Positions 45,598 to 54,565 of a DNA stretch of 64,000 nt are shown here, in pieces. Under the pieces are notes generated by a model that saw only the letters and a list, made by a program, of their open reading frames with translations, made no database searches and was not told where the DNA came from. Position 1 is the stretch's first letter. Each line of letters opens with the position of its first letter. The position numbers and the translations under genes are program-made. This DNA is from Brevibacillus fortis (GTDB taxonomy: Bacteria > Bacillota > Bacilli > Brevibacillales > Brevibacillaceae), in NCBI RefSeq assembly GCF_003013395.1, contig NZ_PXZM01000007.1, positions 1-64,000 of the forward strand, in the 5' to 3' direction.

Positions 45598-47300
45598 AAT
45601 AGATCCCCCTTTAAAACTAACTCCAATTTTGAAATTTGATGAAGGCTGTCGTCTAGTTCTTTTGCTTTTGTCCTCCTCAATAAGATTTCTTCATTCAATT
45701 CGGATTCATTAGGAAAAATAAGTTTTTCATTTAGGTGAAAGAGAAAATCTGCCAGTTCGTTAATGTGATTTCTTCTTTCAAGGATCATTCTCATTAGGAG
45801 ATCTTTCGTTTCTTTATGTTTAAGTTCCTCGGGATCAATTCTCCAATGCTTACAAAATATATGCGTAGGGGATTCGCACCTTACTAAAGGATCGGTACAA
45901 TAACCAATAGATAGTTTTCCAGCCATTGATGCAGTTTCTCTTGCCAATACATCAGTCACAACTTTGTTATACAGTACATCATGGTCTCCAAATAATTGAG
46001 GATTAATCGTTCGTAATTGAAACTGATCTTTTAGTTTCTTAATAGAAACAGCGAAGTAATAGTCTGGATGCATTTGATAATGCATCTGGGCTGTTAATGA
46101 GTAGTGCCCACCTAAACGAGCGATTTCAGGTCTACTGTAGCCTTGTAGCATAAGAGCAGTAAAAGCAAGGTGGCGTGTATCGTTTCCTGTGAGTTGTTGG
46201 TTCCCTTCTAATTTAATTCCATAAATTTTGTTGACAACATCTCTATAAAATCTGCCGATCAAATCATGAAAATTGCAAGTATTAACATAGTTACTGTTAA
46301 TCTTTCTATTATAGCGATTTTCAGGATAAGTTAATATTGAACAAGGATACGAGAGAAGATACTTGGTAGCACCAAATTTTTTTTCTGTTTCACGAATATA
46401 TTTTTGAATGATATCAAAAGTGTCTTTATTCATTTCAGCTTCTGTAATGATTTGAAAATAATCTGATCTATACTTTGGTTTTTTTAATCTTGGTAACCGT
46501 ATAAAGTATCGATTATCTTTTTGATATATGTGTTCTCGTTCCAGTGAACAAAATTCACTTGGTCGCATTGGGATTATATTGGTGAGTATCCACCAAATAT
46601 ATATAGGGTAAAACTGTAGCTTTAGAATTTCGATGTTCTCCTCGTGTAAAATCTCTTTGTAGAAATCCTCAATGCTCCAAGAAAACAGAAAAATCTCTTC
46701 AGCAGTAGGGAGCTGCCTAACGTTTTTCTTTCGGTTATGTAAGAGAGATTTCCGGAAGGACAAAATATCTTTGATAAGTTTTTCATCAATGATTAAGTCA
46801 ATATAATCCAGAAAATTAAGAAGTGTATTTAGTCTCAGATACTTAGAATCAATGGAATAATCGCTGCCTTCCAAGAATGTTAAATAGTGACCTATATTGC
46901 TAAATGAGTATGTAAGGCTAACGATTTCTGCTAAATAAACTTCTATACAAGTTTTCACTGAATGAGGTTGCATTTTAGATAGTTGTTCAGTACACCAGCA
47001 TTTAATTATTAGTTGCAAATAATCCTTGGAGAACATGATATTTGGGTAACTATCAAATTTAATCTTATGAAAAGATATTCTGATGACGTGGCCGATCTTT
47101 AAATGACATGAGAATGTCCATTCATCATCCTCGAACTTCCCCTTGATCAAAGGATTAATTTCATTCATGCGGTATTCATCTAATATTTCCTTTGCGATGA
47201 TGATACTATCTGAAGGAGAATAATTTGAATCAGACGCTACATCCATTTTTATTTCATCATGTATTAATTCTAATTTTCGTTTTTCTCTTGAAGATGGCAT
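45594..47300 (-). CDS. Tyrosine recombinase (GinC-like)
   Basis: A 568-residue protein with a clear C-terminal tyrosine-recombinase domain: the first Arg in PMRPSEFCSLE, then NDTRHLAFTALMLQG (second Arg-His pair), LGGHYSLTAQMHYQMHPDYY with the GH motif and tyrosines as candidate nucleophiles. The N-terminal 200 or so residues would bind core DNA. The start is the ATG at 47300, 7 bp after AAGGAG; the ATG at 47306 is too close to it. It lies third in the four-gene operon, 14 bp after the larger recombinase gene. It acts on the ends of the island in the cytosol. Confidence 0.85.
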   Translation of the reverse strand: MPSSREKRKLELIHDEIKMDVASDSNYSPSDSIIIAKEILDEYRMNEINPLIKGKFEDDEWTFSCHLKIGHVIRISFHKIKFDSYPNIMFSKDYLQLIIKCWCTEQLSKMQPHSVKTCIEVYLAEIVSLTYSFSNIGHYLTFLEGSDYSIDSKYLRLNTLLNFLDYIDLIIDEKLIKDILSFRKSLLHNRKKNVRQLPTAEEIFLFSWSIEDFYKEILHEENIEILKLQFYPIYIWWILTNIIPMRPSEFCSLEREHIYQKDNRYFIRLPRLKKPKYRSDYFQIITEAEMNKDTFDIIQKYIRETEKKFGATKYLLSYPCSILTYPENRYNRKINSNYVNTCNFHDLIGRFYRDVVNKIYGIKLEGNQQLTGNDTRHLAFTALMLQGYSRPEIARLGGHYSLTAQMHYQMHPDYYFAVSIKKLKDQFQLRTINPQLFGDHDVLYNKVVTDVLARETASMAGKLSIGYCTDPLVRCESPTHIFCKHWRIDPEELKHKETKDLLMRMILERRNHINELADFLFHLNEKLIFPNESELNEEILLRRTKAKELDDSLHQISKLELVLKGDLL

Positions 47301-47314
47301 ATTCATTCTCCTTC

Positions 47315-50029
47315 TTATTCAGATAATGTAGTGATGCCAATTTGTAATATCTGTAGTTGCTCAACAGACTTCTCAATGGTTCGGAATTCGATCATTGGCA
47401 GTTTAACTTTTTCCTTGAGATCTATTATTTTTTCCCTTTCCATTTCAGTAAATTTGTATACAACCTCTTTACCAAATTTCCTAATTGCTTCTTGGAAGCG
47501 CAAGAATTTGATATGCATTTCGTTTGAAATTTTTATTTTTTCAAACTTCAAGGTCGATGTTTTAAACTTCTCATCAAAAGCAGATAGTGTTTCTACAAAC
47601 CCTTTTGCTATTGTTGATAAAGAGTAGAAATTATGAATGGCATATTCACAATCAGCACAAGAAACTCCAGTTCCTACTTTTATACAACCTTTGATTGAGA
47701 CTAGACATTGTATCCCTTCCATTTTACTAGGTAGTTTGTTAAGTAAGATATTTATCAAAAGGGAAGTTGCTTTTTCGTGTCCAAGAGAGAATATGATCTC
47801 TTCAACTGTATGTTCCCATTCACTTAATTGAAGAAGGAATCCAGCAGAAGCCTCGATTTGATAATATTTGCCTAATGCTGCTTTTACCGATTCTATTTCT
47901 TGATTACGTTTCATTCGAAGTGCATTTTTGCTTTCAACGCCTGTCAATAAACTCGCAACAATGTCATACACAAAGCCAAAATGTCCTCTGTCAAAAATTT
48001 GTTTCGTAAGATAGTATAGGCCATCCTGAGATCTTCGAATGTATCTATTGGTAGTCTCTTCGCTTACATGTCGTCTAAAATCTTTGCTTATTTGAAGTGC
48101 TATACTACTATCCCCATTTTCGCTTGCTATTTTTTCAAGAAAGGTAATGATTGTGGTGTTCATCTTTTGAGCTTTAAAGTGGATAGAATCAGGAAAATTA
48201 TAAAAGAGCATCTTATATAACCTTCGATTCGGTTGCAATTCTTTGTAAGGGATATTCATGATTAAAAGGCTGTTTGATTTAATATTGCGCAAGTGGTGTT
48301 CACAAAGTATATATGCGGTGGCAATTAGTATAACTAGATTATCAGAGACGCTAAGTTTATTCTTTACCTGCGTCTTGTTCACCTTGACACTACCATTAGC
48401 ATAAGGGATTTTTAGGAAATTAATGATTTTTTCAGCGAAATCATAATTTATTTCATTCATTTCTAACCATTCTAAACTAGGAATATCAAGAGTTCCTTTG
48501 CGCAAAACATCGATACGAGGTAGTTTGATTACATCACTTGGCCTCCAAGCATTACATAAAAGTATCAAACAGAACAACCAAGCGGAAGCATATTCACCTT
48601 TCGACCTTGCAGAGTTTATCGCATTCAATTTATGCAAATTCATGTCTTTTAAATAATTGTCAATGAGCTTGTACTCTTGTATGGTATAAGGTTTAATATC
48701 TAAATAATATGATTGCTCCCTATTTCCGGGATTGAGGATGTCTTGTTTTTCGTAAGAGGGTGGGGTACCTATATTTTCATAAACAACATCGTACAATTCT
48801 TTCAAAAACCAATACAGGAACTCTCCGTGAATTCGTTTTATACCTTTAAGCATCATATTTATTTCAACAGAACTTAAATAATATGCTTCACCTTGTCTAA
48901 CTAAATGTGCAAGGTGAACAGTCGTATTAACTAGAGTAGAAACGTACCCTGCTTTGGTTTGCGGATTGGCATTGGAGAATGTTAGGAAGTTTTCAACGTA
49001 CTGTATCCAAAGTTTTTCTGTCATAGGTGATAGGTTAAAATCAAGATTAAGAATTTTGATTTTATGATGAAATGAATCAATAAAATTAGAAAACGGAACA
49101 GAATAAAACTCTCTTTTTTTGAAATATTCAATTTTGTAATGATCTACCGTATCTTTCTTGAATGCAACAGTTAATTTCGGGAATAAAGGAGAAGCATACA
49201 CAGGGATTCTGACTTGAGCTATTTTTATTAATTCCTTAGGTACATGCGAAGATAGCGCCAGCATTTCTTTTACTTCATCGGCGGAATAGTGTTGATCTTT
49301 AAATACGTTTTGTTTATTTAGGAGAGCATATATTTCTTGTTTGAAGTAATATCTTTCGGGCCCTCGATTAATATAGGAAAGTTGATGGTCTTTGTTTAGC
49401 TTGTGCCAAATCTTATGATCTTTTTTTGATAATCGTAAGAGGTCCATCGCCTCTTTGATAGAAAAGTAATCGCTAGGACTAAATGATTGATAATCCCTGA
49501 GCAGTTTTAATATGTTTCTATGATAAAAATAATATCTACCAACCTTAACAATCTCTATTTGATGTTCTTTTGAAATCCTCTGAACGATTCCGCACTTAAA
49601 TCCATATTTTTTTTCGGTATGAAATTCAATATAGACGTACTCTTTTAGAAATCGATGTAAATCTTCTTTGCAATAGAATGAATGACTGCCACGTATTGGT
49701 ACCTCAACTGTAATCATTCGCAGAAGTCCTTTTTGTATCAGTTCTTTCATACTTCTATGATTAGAGCTGGTTAATATTGTCCCTTCACAAGCTTCACACA
49801 TCGTTTTTATTGCATTGGGTAAGTTATAATAGTCGCTTAGAATAGACTCTTCAAATGTAATGTAATCTTCAAGAGATTTCCTTACGACGTAAATGATTCC
49901 TTCAGTGTTTTTTATAAGTTCGATTTTTCCAAGGTCTGAAAGTTTGTATAGGGTTTCTTTCGTGATACACCTTTCATATTTATTTTGGCCATTCAAAAGA
50001 GTCCACATTGGAATTAAATCGTGGTTCAC
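47315..50029 (-). CDS. Large tyrosine-recombinase-like protein with tandem winged-helix-like repeats (GinB-like)
   Basis: A 904-residue protein. The first 310 or so residues contain about five short winged-helix/MerR-like units, seen as repeated helix plus YYF-wing patterns (GIIYVVRKSLEDYI, HSFYCKEDLHRFL, RYYFYHRNILKLL, ERYYFKQEIYALL). The rest resembles a divergent integrase, with the first Arg in CNAWRPSDVIKLP and a later FRRHVSEETTNRYIRRS region where R/H/Y are not in canonical spacing. It ends with a Cys pair (CADCEYAIH). The start is GTG at 50029 overlapping the ginA stop (GTGA), with GGAAGGTG upstream. It may be a structural or partly active partner. Confidence 0.78.
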   Translation of the reverse strand: MNHDLIPMWTLLNGQNKYERCITKETLYKLSDLGKIELIKNTEGIIYVVRKSLEDYITFEESILSDYYNLPNAIKTMCEACEGTILTSSNHRSMKELIQKGLLRMITVEVPIRGSHSFYCKEDLHRFLKEYVYIEFHTEKKYGFKCGIVQRISKEHQIEIVKVGRYYFYHRNILKLLRDYQSFSPSDYFSIKEAMDLLRLSKKDHKIWHKLNKDHQLSYINRGPERYYFKQEIYALLNKQNVFKDQHYSADEVKEMLALSSHVPKELIKIAQVRIPVYASPLFPKLTVAFKKDTVDHYKIEYFKKREFYSVPFSNFIDSFHHKIKILNLDFNLSPMTEKLWIQYVENFLTFSNANPQTKAGYVSTLVNTTVHLAHLVRQGEAYYLSSVEINMMLKGIKRIHGEFLYWFLKELYDVVYENIGTPPSYEKQDILNPGNREQSYYLDIKPYTIQEYKLIDNYLKDMNLHKLNAINSARSKGEYASAWLFCLILLCNAWRPSDVIKLPRIDVLRKGTLDIPSLEWLEMNEINYDFAEKIINFLKIPYANGSVKVNKTQVKNKLSVSDNLVILIATAYILCEHHLRNIKSNSLLIMNIPYKELQPNRRLYKMLFYNFPDSIHFKAQKMNTTIITFLEKIASENGDSSIALQISKDFRRHVSEETTNRYIRRSQDGLYYLTKQIFDRGHFGFVYDIVASLLTGVESKNALRMKRNQEIESVKAALGKYYQIEASAGFLLQLSEWEHTVEEIIFSLGHEKATSLLINILLNKLPSKMEGIQCLVSIKGCIKVGTGVSCADCEYAIHNFYSLSTIAKGFVETLSAFDEKFKTSTLKFEKIKISNEMHIKFLRFQEAIRKFGKEVVYKFTEMEREKIIDLKEKVKLPMIEFRTIEKSVEQLQILQIGITTLSE

Positions 50030-51327
50030 GTTATCACCTTCCAATTTTTTATTTTTATACTTGGTATCGTTCCTCGATAATCATCGTCAAGTTGATGGAA
50101 TAGATTTGTGTAGTACTCGATTTTATCTCTTGTCATTTTGTTGTCCAAATAGTCAAGGGCGGAATTCAGATTTTTATCCCCACGAGCATGAGCAATTTCC
50201 ACCGCTGTTAGTCCCATATCAACTAGATAATTTGTAAATATACCTCTACCGATATGACTGCGCCACTGATGTTGGTTCAACAGTTCGTAATCCTCAAGCC
50301 ATTCCAATTCTAATACTTTGCTTAGGAATGCATTTTTTATTCTAGTAAACATTTTTGTGTATGAGGTAATTGTTAGTGGTTTGAGTCGAGAATTGATAAA
50401 TAAGGCAGTATTATTTGTATTCATATTTGAGAGAACCCGTATATGGTTATCAAAGATGCTGGTTAAATATTGACTTGGAAGGATTTGTTGTTTTCTGGGG
50501 CGTTTTACTTGCATCATATTTGTATTTTTTATATGGTGAAATAATTCTCTCTGCCTATCCTTAACATCGGCAATGCACATGCCAGTGTTAGAAATATAAA
50601 CACTGGTAGAATTTAGATTAAGGACCTCACCCATACGTAAACCTCCAAAAATTTGTAATGAAATTGCCAACGTTATTTCTGGATGAATTTCTTTAGAGGT
50701 CTCGATAAATAGCTTTACTAGTAGATCCCGATTTTTCCCAAAGTCTTTTAATCTAAGGGTACCGGGGGCGATGTTTGGAGGAAACTGAGTTCTCAAATGT
50801 GGACGGGAAAAAGGAGATATCGGTTTACTATTTTTCTCCTGAAGACGTATTTGGGGGCTTATCTCCAGTATGCCAAGGTCCTGTAAAAAGTAATAAAAGT
50901 TTGTCAGGTAGTGCTCTTCATTTTTTATTGTGTTTCTAGATAAACAGAGTTTTGTTCGGTATGTTAGATAGTCAGAGGCGTGTAGGAGTTTCAATCCATT
51001 TAAGCCTTTAAATTGTAGATCCAAAAATTCTGGATTGGCGTGATCAATTTCTTTATGGATATAATTTAAAAATTTACATATCACATGGGCTGCATTACGT
51101 TGAGATGAGATTCCCAATCCTTTATCAAAGAACATGGTTTTTATAAAATCTGTTAGAGGACTTGGATACACGATATCGAGATCATTATCTCGTAGACCTA
51201 TACTAATGACCTTTTTAACATTTAAAGTATGATTACTGGTGTTGGCATTTTCGTAATAACGATAGGGAGTTTCCTTCACACAATAAGAAAAGTTAGAAAG
51301 ACGGTTAGATAAATGACTGACTTCCAA
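50026..51327 (-). CDS. Tyrosine recombinase (GinA-like), first gene of the integration operon
   Basis: A 433-residue integrase with an N-terminal SAM-like core-binding region (about 60-165) and a C-terminal catalytic domain: first Arg in IFGGLRMGEVLNL, Lys-rich beta-hairpin KRPRKQQILP, then HQWRSHIGRGIFTNYLVDMG (H-x-x-R), and ARGDKNLNSALDYLDN with the likely nucleophile Tyr. TTG at 51327 follows TAGGAGG by 7 bp. The start lies only 131 bp from the right element end, so its promoter overlaps the attachment site, a layout that allows expression to change on excision. Confidence 0.87.
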   Translation of the reverse strand: MEVSHLSNRLSNFSYCVKETPYRYYENANTSNHTLNVKKVISIGLRDNDLDIVYPSPLTDFIKTMFFDKGLGISSQRNAAHVICKFLNYIHKEIDHANPEFLDLQFKGLNGLKLLHASDYLTYRTKLCLSRNTIKNEEHYLTNFYYFLQDLGILEISPQIRLQEKNSKPISPFSRPHLRTQFPPNIAPGTLRLKDFGKNRDLLVKLFIETSKEIHPEITLAISLQIFGGLRMGEVLNLNSTSVYISNTGMCIADVKDRQRELFHHIKNTNMMQVKRPRKQQILPSQYLTSIFDNHIRVLSNMNTNNTALFINSRLKPLTITSYTKMFTRIKNAFLSKVLELEWLEDYELLNQHQWRSHIGRGIFTNYLVDMGLTAVEIAHARGDKNLNSALDYLDNKMTRDKIEYYTNLFHQLDDDYRGTIPSIKIKNWKVIT

Positions 51328-51447
51328 AGATTTTCCTCCTATTTTTATCCTGACTTTTGGTTAAAAGATAAAAATAATAAACTTTTTTCCCATTATACCA
51401 ATGATGAAGTTTACTTATTTAATATTGATTCTATTTCTATCTATTAT

Positions 51448-51464
51448 AGACATTACAAAGTCCA
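51448..51464 (-). repeat. Right end of GInt-like element: terminal inverted repeat plus 6-bp core
   Basis: AGACATTACAA (51448-51458) is the inverted partner of TTGTAAAGTCT at the left end, followed by core AGTCCA (51459-51464). mrfA resumes in frame at 51465. Confidence 0.8.
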
Positions 51465-52068
51465 AGTCGATTATTACACGGACGCCAACCTGGCCGTCTC
51501 GCTCAAGGTATTGGAGCAGGATCAGTCGCGTCTTCATGCGCAGAGCACGTTGGCTTATGGCGAAGTGGCTGTGAATGCGATGGCGACGATCTTTAAGAAA
51601 ATCAAGTTCGAGACGCATGAAAACATCGGCTCGGGACCGATTCATTTGCCGGAAGAGGAGCTGCATACAAATGCCGCGTGGATCGGCTTTTCCGAAGCGC
51701 TGCTCGGCGAGATTGGGACAGAGGATGTGGAGCGTGGCTTGGTCGGTTTGGCGCATGTGTTGCAGCACGTGGCTCCACTGTTTGTCATGTGTGACCCGAT
51801 GGACCTGCACGTGATACCGCAACGAAAGGCCGTTCATTCGCAGGAGCCGACGATTTTTCTGTACGACCGTTATCCGGGCGGCATAGGCCTGAGCGAGCAA
51901 GTGTACAAGGAAATGGAGACGATTTTGACGCAGGCAGAGCGGATGATTGTGTCTTGCCCGTGTGAGTCAGGCTGTCCATCTTGTGTAGGAGCGACAGATG
52001 ATGGCAGCAAGGGGCTAGCCATAACCTTGCTGCGAATCGCTCAAGGGGGAAGTACTTATGTCTCTTAA
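51465..52068 (+). pseudogene. mrfA: mrfA (yprA) 3' fragment
   Basis: This is the C-terminal 200 residues of the split chromosomal MrfA, resuming with DYYTDANLAVSLKVLEQDQS and including HLPEEELHTNAAW, VMCDPMDLHV, YDRYPGGIGLSEQ and the zinc cysteines CPCESGCPSC. The frame is open from an ATG at 51313 inside the element, so a chimeric protein with about 51 foreign N-terminal residues is possible, but no strong ribosome site was seen. GC content matches the 5' fragment at 18-19.6 kb, confirming they were one gene. Confidence 0.9.
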
Positions 52069-53440
52069 ATCCAAGCTGCAACGGATGAAGGGACATCTCT
52101 CACTGGAAACGGACAAAGCGGTAACGCCAGCAGTCGAATCGAAAACGCCCATTCTCCAGAAAGAGACGGGGGAAGAGCTGAGGGCGGCTCTACCAGCGGA
52201 TAGCAGCGCCGAGCTACAGATACCTTTTGCTGATAAGTGGAAGGAAATGCAGGCTTCGGCCTACATCTGGGATGACGAGTACGTCATGATTCGCGAGGTT
52301 CGCTATCCGGTCGATCAGCAGCATGGCGCTTACGCCTTTTCCGAGCTGCATGAAGCGATCCGTATGTGGGAAGGGGCGGGTCGAGAGCATCCGCTATCCG
52401 CTGCGGGCCGGAAGCCGGAAGACTTGCTGTTTTTCGATACGGAGACGACAGGGCTGTCAGGCGGGGCAGGCAATGCGATTTTTCTTTTAGGATACAGTCG
52501 CTTCGAGGGGGAGCACGTCGTGGTGCGCCAGCATTTTCTTCCGGGACCGCATGCAGAGGTGACCTTGTACCAATCGTTTTTGGAGCAAGCCGAGAAGTCT
52601 TCGCATCTGGTGACCTTTAACGGAAAGACCTTTGACTGGCCACAAGTGCGGACGAGGCATACGCTGGTGCGCGATCAGGTGCCAGCTTTGCCTACCTTTG
52701 GTCATTTTGACCTTTTGCACGGGGCGAGGAGACTGTGGAAGGCGGAGTTGGAATCGTGCCGATTGGGCATTATCGAGCAGGAAAAGCTGGATGTGTTTCG
52801 CGAGGATGATTTGCCCGGCTATTTGGCACCGGTGCGGTATTTCGACTTTTTGCATGCCCAAGACCCTGAAGTAATCGAAGGTGTATTGCGACATAACGAG
52901 ACGGACGTCCTGTCTCTGATCACGATGTATATTCACATGACACGGCTATTAGTTGGGCAAGGGGGAATAACGGTATCTTCCGAGGAACGTTACGAAATTG
53001 CCAGATGGTACGATGCGCTTGGTGATCAGGAGGCGGCTATGGCAGGCTATCGTCTCGTCGCAGACAGCGATCATGCGTGGAGCAACCGGGCCAAGCTCGC
53101 CATCGGTCATCTGTACAAAAAGCAAAAGGATTGGCAACAGGCCTTAACCGTTTGGGAATCGTGCATTCAGTCCACCGGATATGTCCCGGAAGAGGTGTAT
53201 ATTGAGGCTGCCAAGCTGTATGAGCACCAGTTGAAGGATTGGGAGAAGGCCTTGCACTATGCGAAGCAAGCGTATGAGCAGTGGAAGAAGCGCGGGAGTC
53301 TGTTGCGAAACAGGACCAAGGCCGACGCAGAGGCGTATCACAAGCGAATTGACCGGCTGGAAGCAAAGCTTCGCGGAAATGAAGCGGAAGAAGCGAGCTT
53401 GTTGAGCGGATTTTTGGATTGGGCGGATGAGGAAGAGTGA
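52058..53440 (+). CDS. mrfB: MrfB (YprB) exonuclease, DNA repair
   Basis: A 460-residue protein. After a variable N-terminus, the RNase-H-like exonuclease domain (about 125-300) shows FFDTETTGLSGGAGNAIFLL with the D-x-E pair, VTFNGKTFDWPQVRTRH, FDLLHGARRLW and HNETDVLSLITMY with the closing acid. A C-terminal TPR-like region follows (about 305-430). MrfB works with MrfA in excision of mitomycin-type lesions in Bacillus subtilis. It overlaps the mrfA fragment by 11 bp and was once in an operon with it; the island has cut it from the LexA-box promoter 34 kb upstream. Confidence 0.92.
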   Translation: MSLKSKLQRMKGHLSLETDKAVTPAVESKTPILQKETGEELRAALPADSSAELQIPFADKWKEMQASAYIWDDEYVMIREVRYPVDQQHGAYAFSELHEAIRMWEGAGREHPLSAAGRKPEDLLFFDTETTGLSGGAGNAIFLLGYSRFEGEHVVVRQHFLPGPHAEVTLYQSFLEQAEKSSHLVTFNGKTFDWPQVRTRHTLVRDQVPALPTFGHFDLLHGARRLWKAELESCRLGIIEQEKLDVFREDDLPGYLAPVRYFDFLHAQDPEVIEGVLRHNETDVLSLITMYIHMTRLLVGQGGITVSSEERYEIARWYDALGDQEAAMAGYRLVADSDHAWSNRAKLAIGHLYKKQKDWQQALTVWESCIQSTGYVPEEVYIEAAKLYEHQLKDWEKALHYAKQAYEQWKKRGSLLRNRTKADAEAYHKRIDRLEAKLRGNEAEEASLLSGFLDWADEEE

Positions 53441-53553
53441 TAAGGCACATTGTCTTGTTTCTGATGGTGTTTCTACTTCTTGTGGGTTGCTCTGCGAATG
53501 ACGATTGGGTGCACAAGTTTACGGGGGAGAGCATCAAGAACAAATCATGCTGA
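53437..53553 (+). CDS. Mini-lipoprotein ORF (38 residues), possibly truncated
   Basis: GTG at 53437 overlaps the mrfB stop (GTGA) and opens a 38-residue frame with a hydrophobic helix and a perfect lipobox, LLLVGCSAN, followed by DDWVHKFTGESIKNKSC. It may be a real small lipoprotein or the start of a longer lipoprotein cut by a frameshift; the WVHKFTGES segment looks like the start of a known lipoprotein domain type. Translational coupling to mrfB is suggested by the overlap. Confidence 0.45.
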   Translation: MIRHIVLFLMVFLLLVGCSANDDWVHKFTGESIKNKSC

Positions 53554-53701
53554 AACTAAAAACAGCCCGCTGTTTTCCCCTGTCATGATGAATGTTGGGG
53601 CGATTACTTTCCATCGATCAGTTGGCAGTGGTTTGCCTGATTGTGTCTCGCACGACCCCGTTTTAAAGAGAAGATGTTTACGGATGTTGACAACAAAAAA
53701 A

Positions 53702-53747
53702 CCTCCATAATAATATTGATTTACGTAAAAGTAAATTTTTGTGGAGG
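53702..53747 (+). promoter_or_regulatory. Hairpin that may sequester the ribosome site of the next gene
   Basis: CCTCCA (53702-53707) is complementary to TGGAGG (53742-53747), which contains the Shine-Dalgarno sequence of the gene starting at 53757. An inner TTTACGTAAA could stabilise the fold. Confidence 0.35.
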
Positions 53748-53756
53748 CCTGATACG

Positions 53757-54425
53757 ATGGAAATTTCAAAGGGAGTAGAAATGCTTCATCTAGATTTTCA
53801 TGGGAATATCATTCACCCCGTTCTTTTGTGGGACCCGGAAATGGCTGTTTTAATTGACACAGGCTTCCCAGGGCAAATGGAAGATTTACGCGTTGCTATG
53901 GAAAAGGTAGGAGTACCGTTCGACAAGCTAAAAGCTGTGATTTTGACGCATCAGGATGTGGATCATATAGGCAGTCTTCCTGAGATTTTGCAGGAGTGCG
54001 GCGATCATGTTGAAGTTTATGCACACGAATCGGATAAGCCGTATATTCAGGGGGAGATACCCCTTTTAAAAGACGGGCACCTTGAGAATCCCCCGAAAGG
54101 CAGAGTGGACCATACCTTGAGTGACGGTCAGGAACTGCCGTTTTGTGGCGGAATTCGCGTCATCCATACTCCTGGGCATACTCCCGGTCATATCAGCCTT
54201 TATTTATCGCAAAGCAAGACTCTCGTAGCCGGGGATTCGATGTACAGTGTAAATGGGTCTCTGGGTGGCATTCATGTCCCGACCACACCGGATATGAGTG
54301 CAGCTCGTCTCTCTTTAAAGAAATATGTAGAACTCGACATTGCAGACGTGGTTTGTTATCACGGGGGATTCAGTAGTGGAAATGTTAAGGATCAGATCGT
54401 AGAACTTAGCCAGGGGTTACGCTAA
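53757..54425 (+). CDS. Metallo-beta-lactamase-fold hydrolase
   Basis: A 222-residue protein of the metallo-beta-lactamase superfamily with the zinc motif LTHQDVDHIG (H-x-H variant HQDVDH, the first His replaced by Gln in the usual HxHxDH spacing), IHTPGHTPGHISLY, a bridging Asp in LVAGDSMYS, and a late VVCYHGG. The family includes glyoxalase II, lactonases and thiolesterases; the substrate is unknown. The start is the ATG at 53757, 9 bp after GGAGG; the TTG at 53739 is inside the hairpin. Monocistronic, followed by a terminator at 54509-54539. Confidence 0.85.
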   Translation: MEISKGVEMLHLDFHGNIIHPVLLWDPEMAVLIDTGFPGQMEDLRVAMEKVGVPFDKLKAVILTHQDVDHIGSLPEILQECGDHVEVYAHESDKPYIQGEIPLLKDGHLENPPKGRVDHTLSDGQELPFCGGIRVIHTPGHTPGHISLYLSQSKTLVAGDSMYSVNGSLGGIHVPTTPDMSAARLSLKKYVELDIADVVCYHGGFSSGNVKDQIVELSQGLR

Positions 54426-54508
54426 CAAAACGTATCCTAGGGATTAGTCCAAATACGCGAAAAGTATACGCCCAAGCACTTGAGGATGAAGTTTTCTGAT
54501 TCCAGCAC

Positions 54509-54539
54509 AAAAAACTCGCCCCAAATGTACGAGTTTTTT
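54509..54539. terminator. Bidirectional terminator
   Basis: AAAAAACTCG and CGAGTTTTTT, separated by 11 nt, between convergent genes. Confidence 0.7.
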
Positions 54540-54565
54540 ATACCTAATATTATGCAAAAAGCAAA

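Larger units (their letters stand above)
19642..51458. mobile_element. GInt-like genomic island (31.8 kb) inserted in mrfA
   Basis: The island splits mrfA. Its ends are imperfect inverted repeats (TTGTAAAGTCT and AGACATTACAA). Compared with the second, uninterrupted mrfA inside the island, the two junctions together carry exactly 6 extra bases, as expected if a 6-bp core lies at each end, one from the target and one from the donor. At the right end four coupled genes encode three tyrosine-recombinase-like proteins and a small accessory protein, the arrangement described for GInt islands (ginABCD, cargo, short AT-rich end). The left 270 bp are AT-rich and gene-free, matching that tripartite layout. 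Cargo includes two candidate defence blocks, an RHS toxin, a metallopeptidase and a spare mrfA. Confidence 0.82.

Noticed and set aside
19642..51458. Conjugative element (ICE) or intact prophage
   Set aside because: No relaxase, coupling protein, VirB4-like ATPase, terminase, portal or tail genes are seen; only an integration module and cargo.
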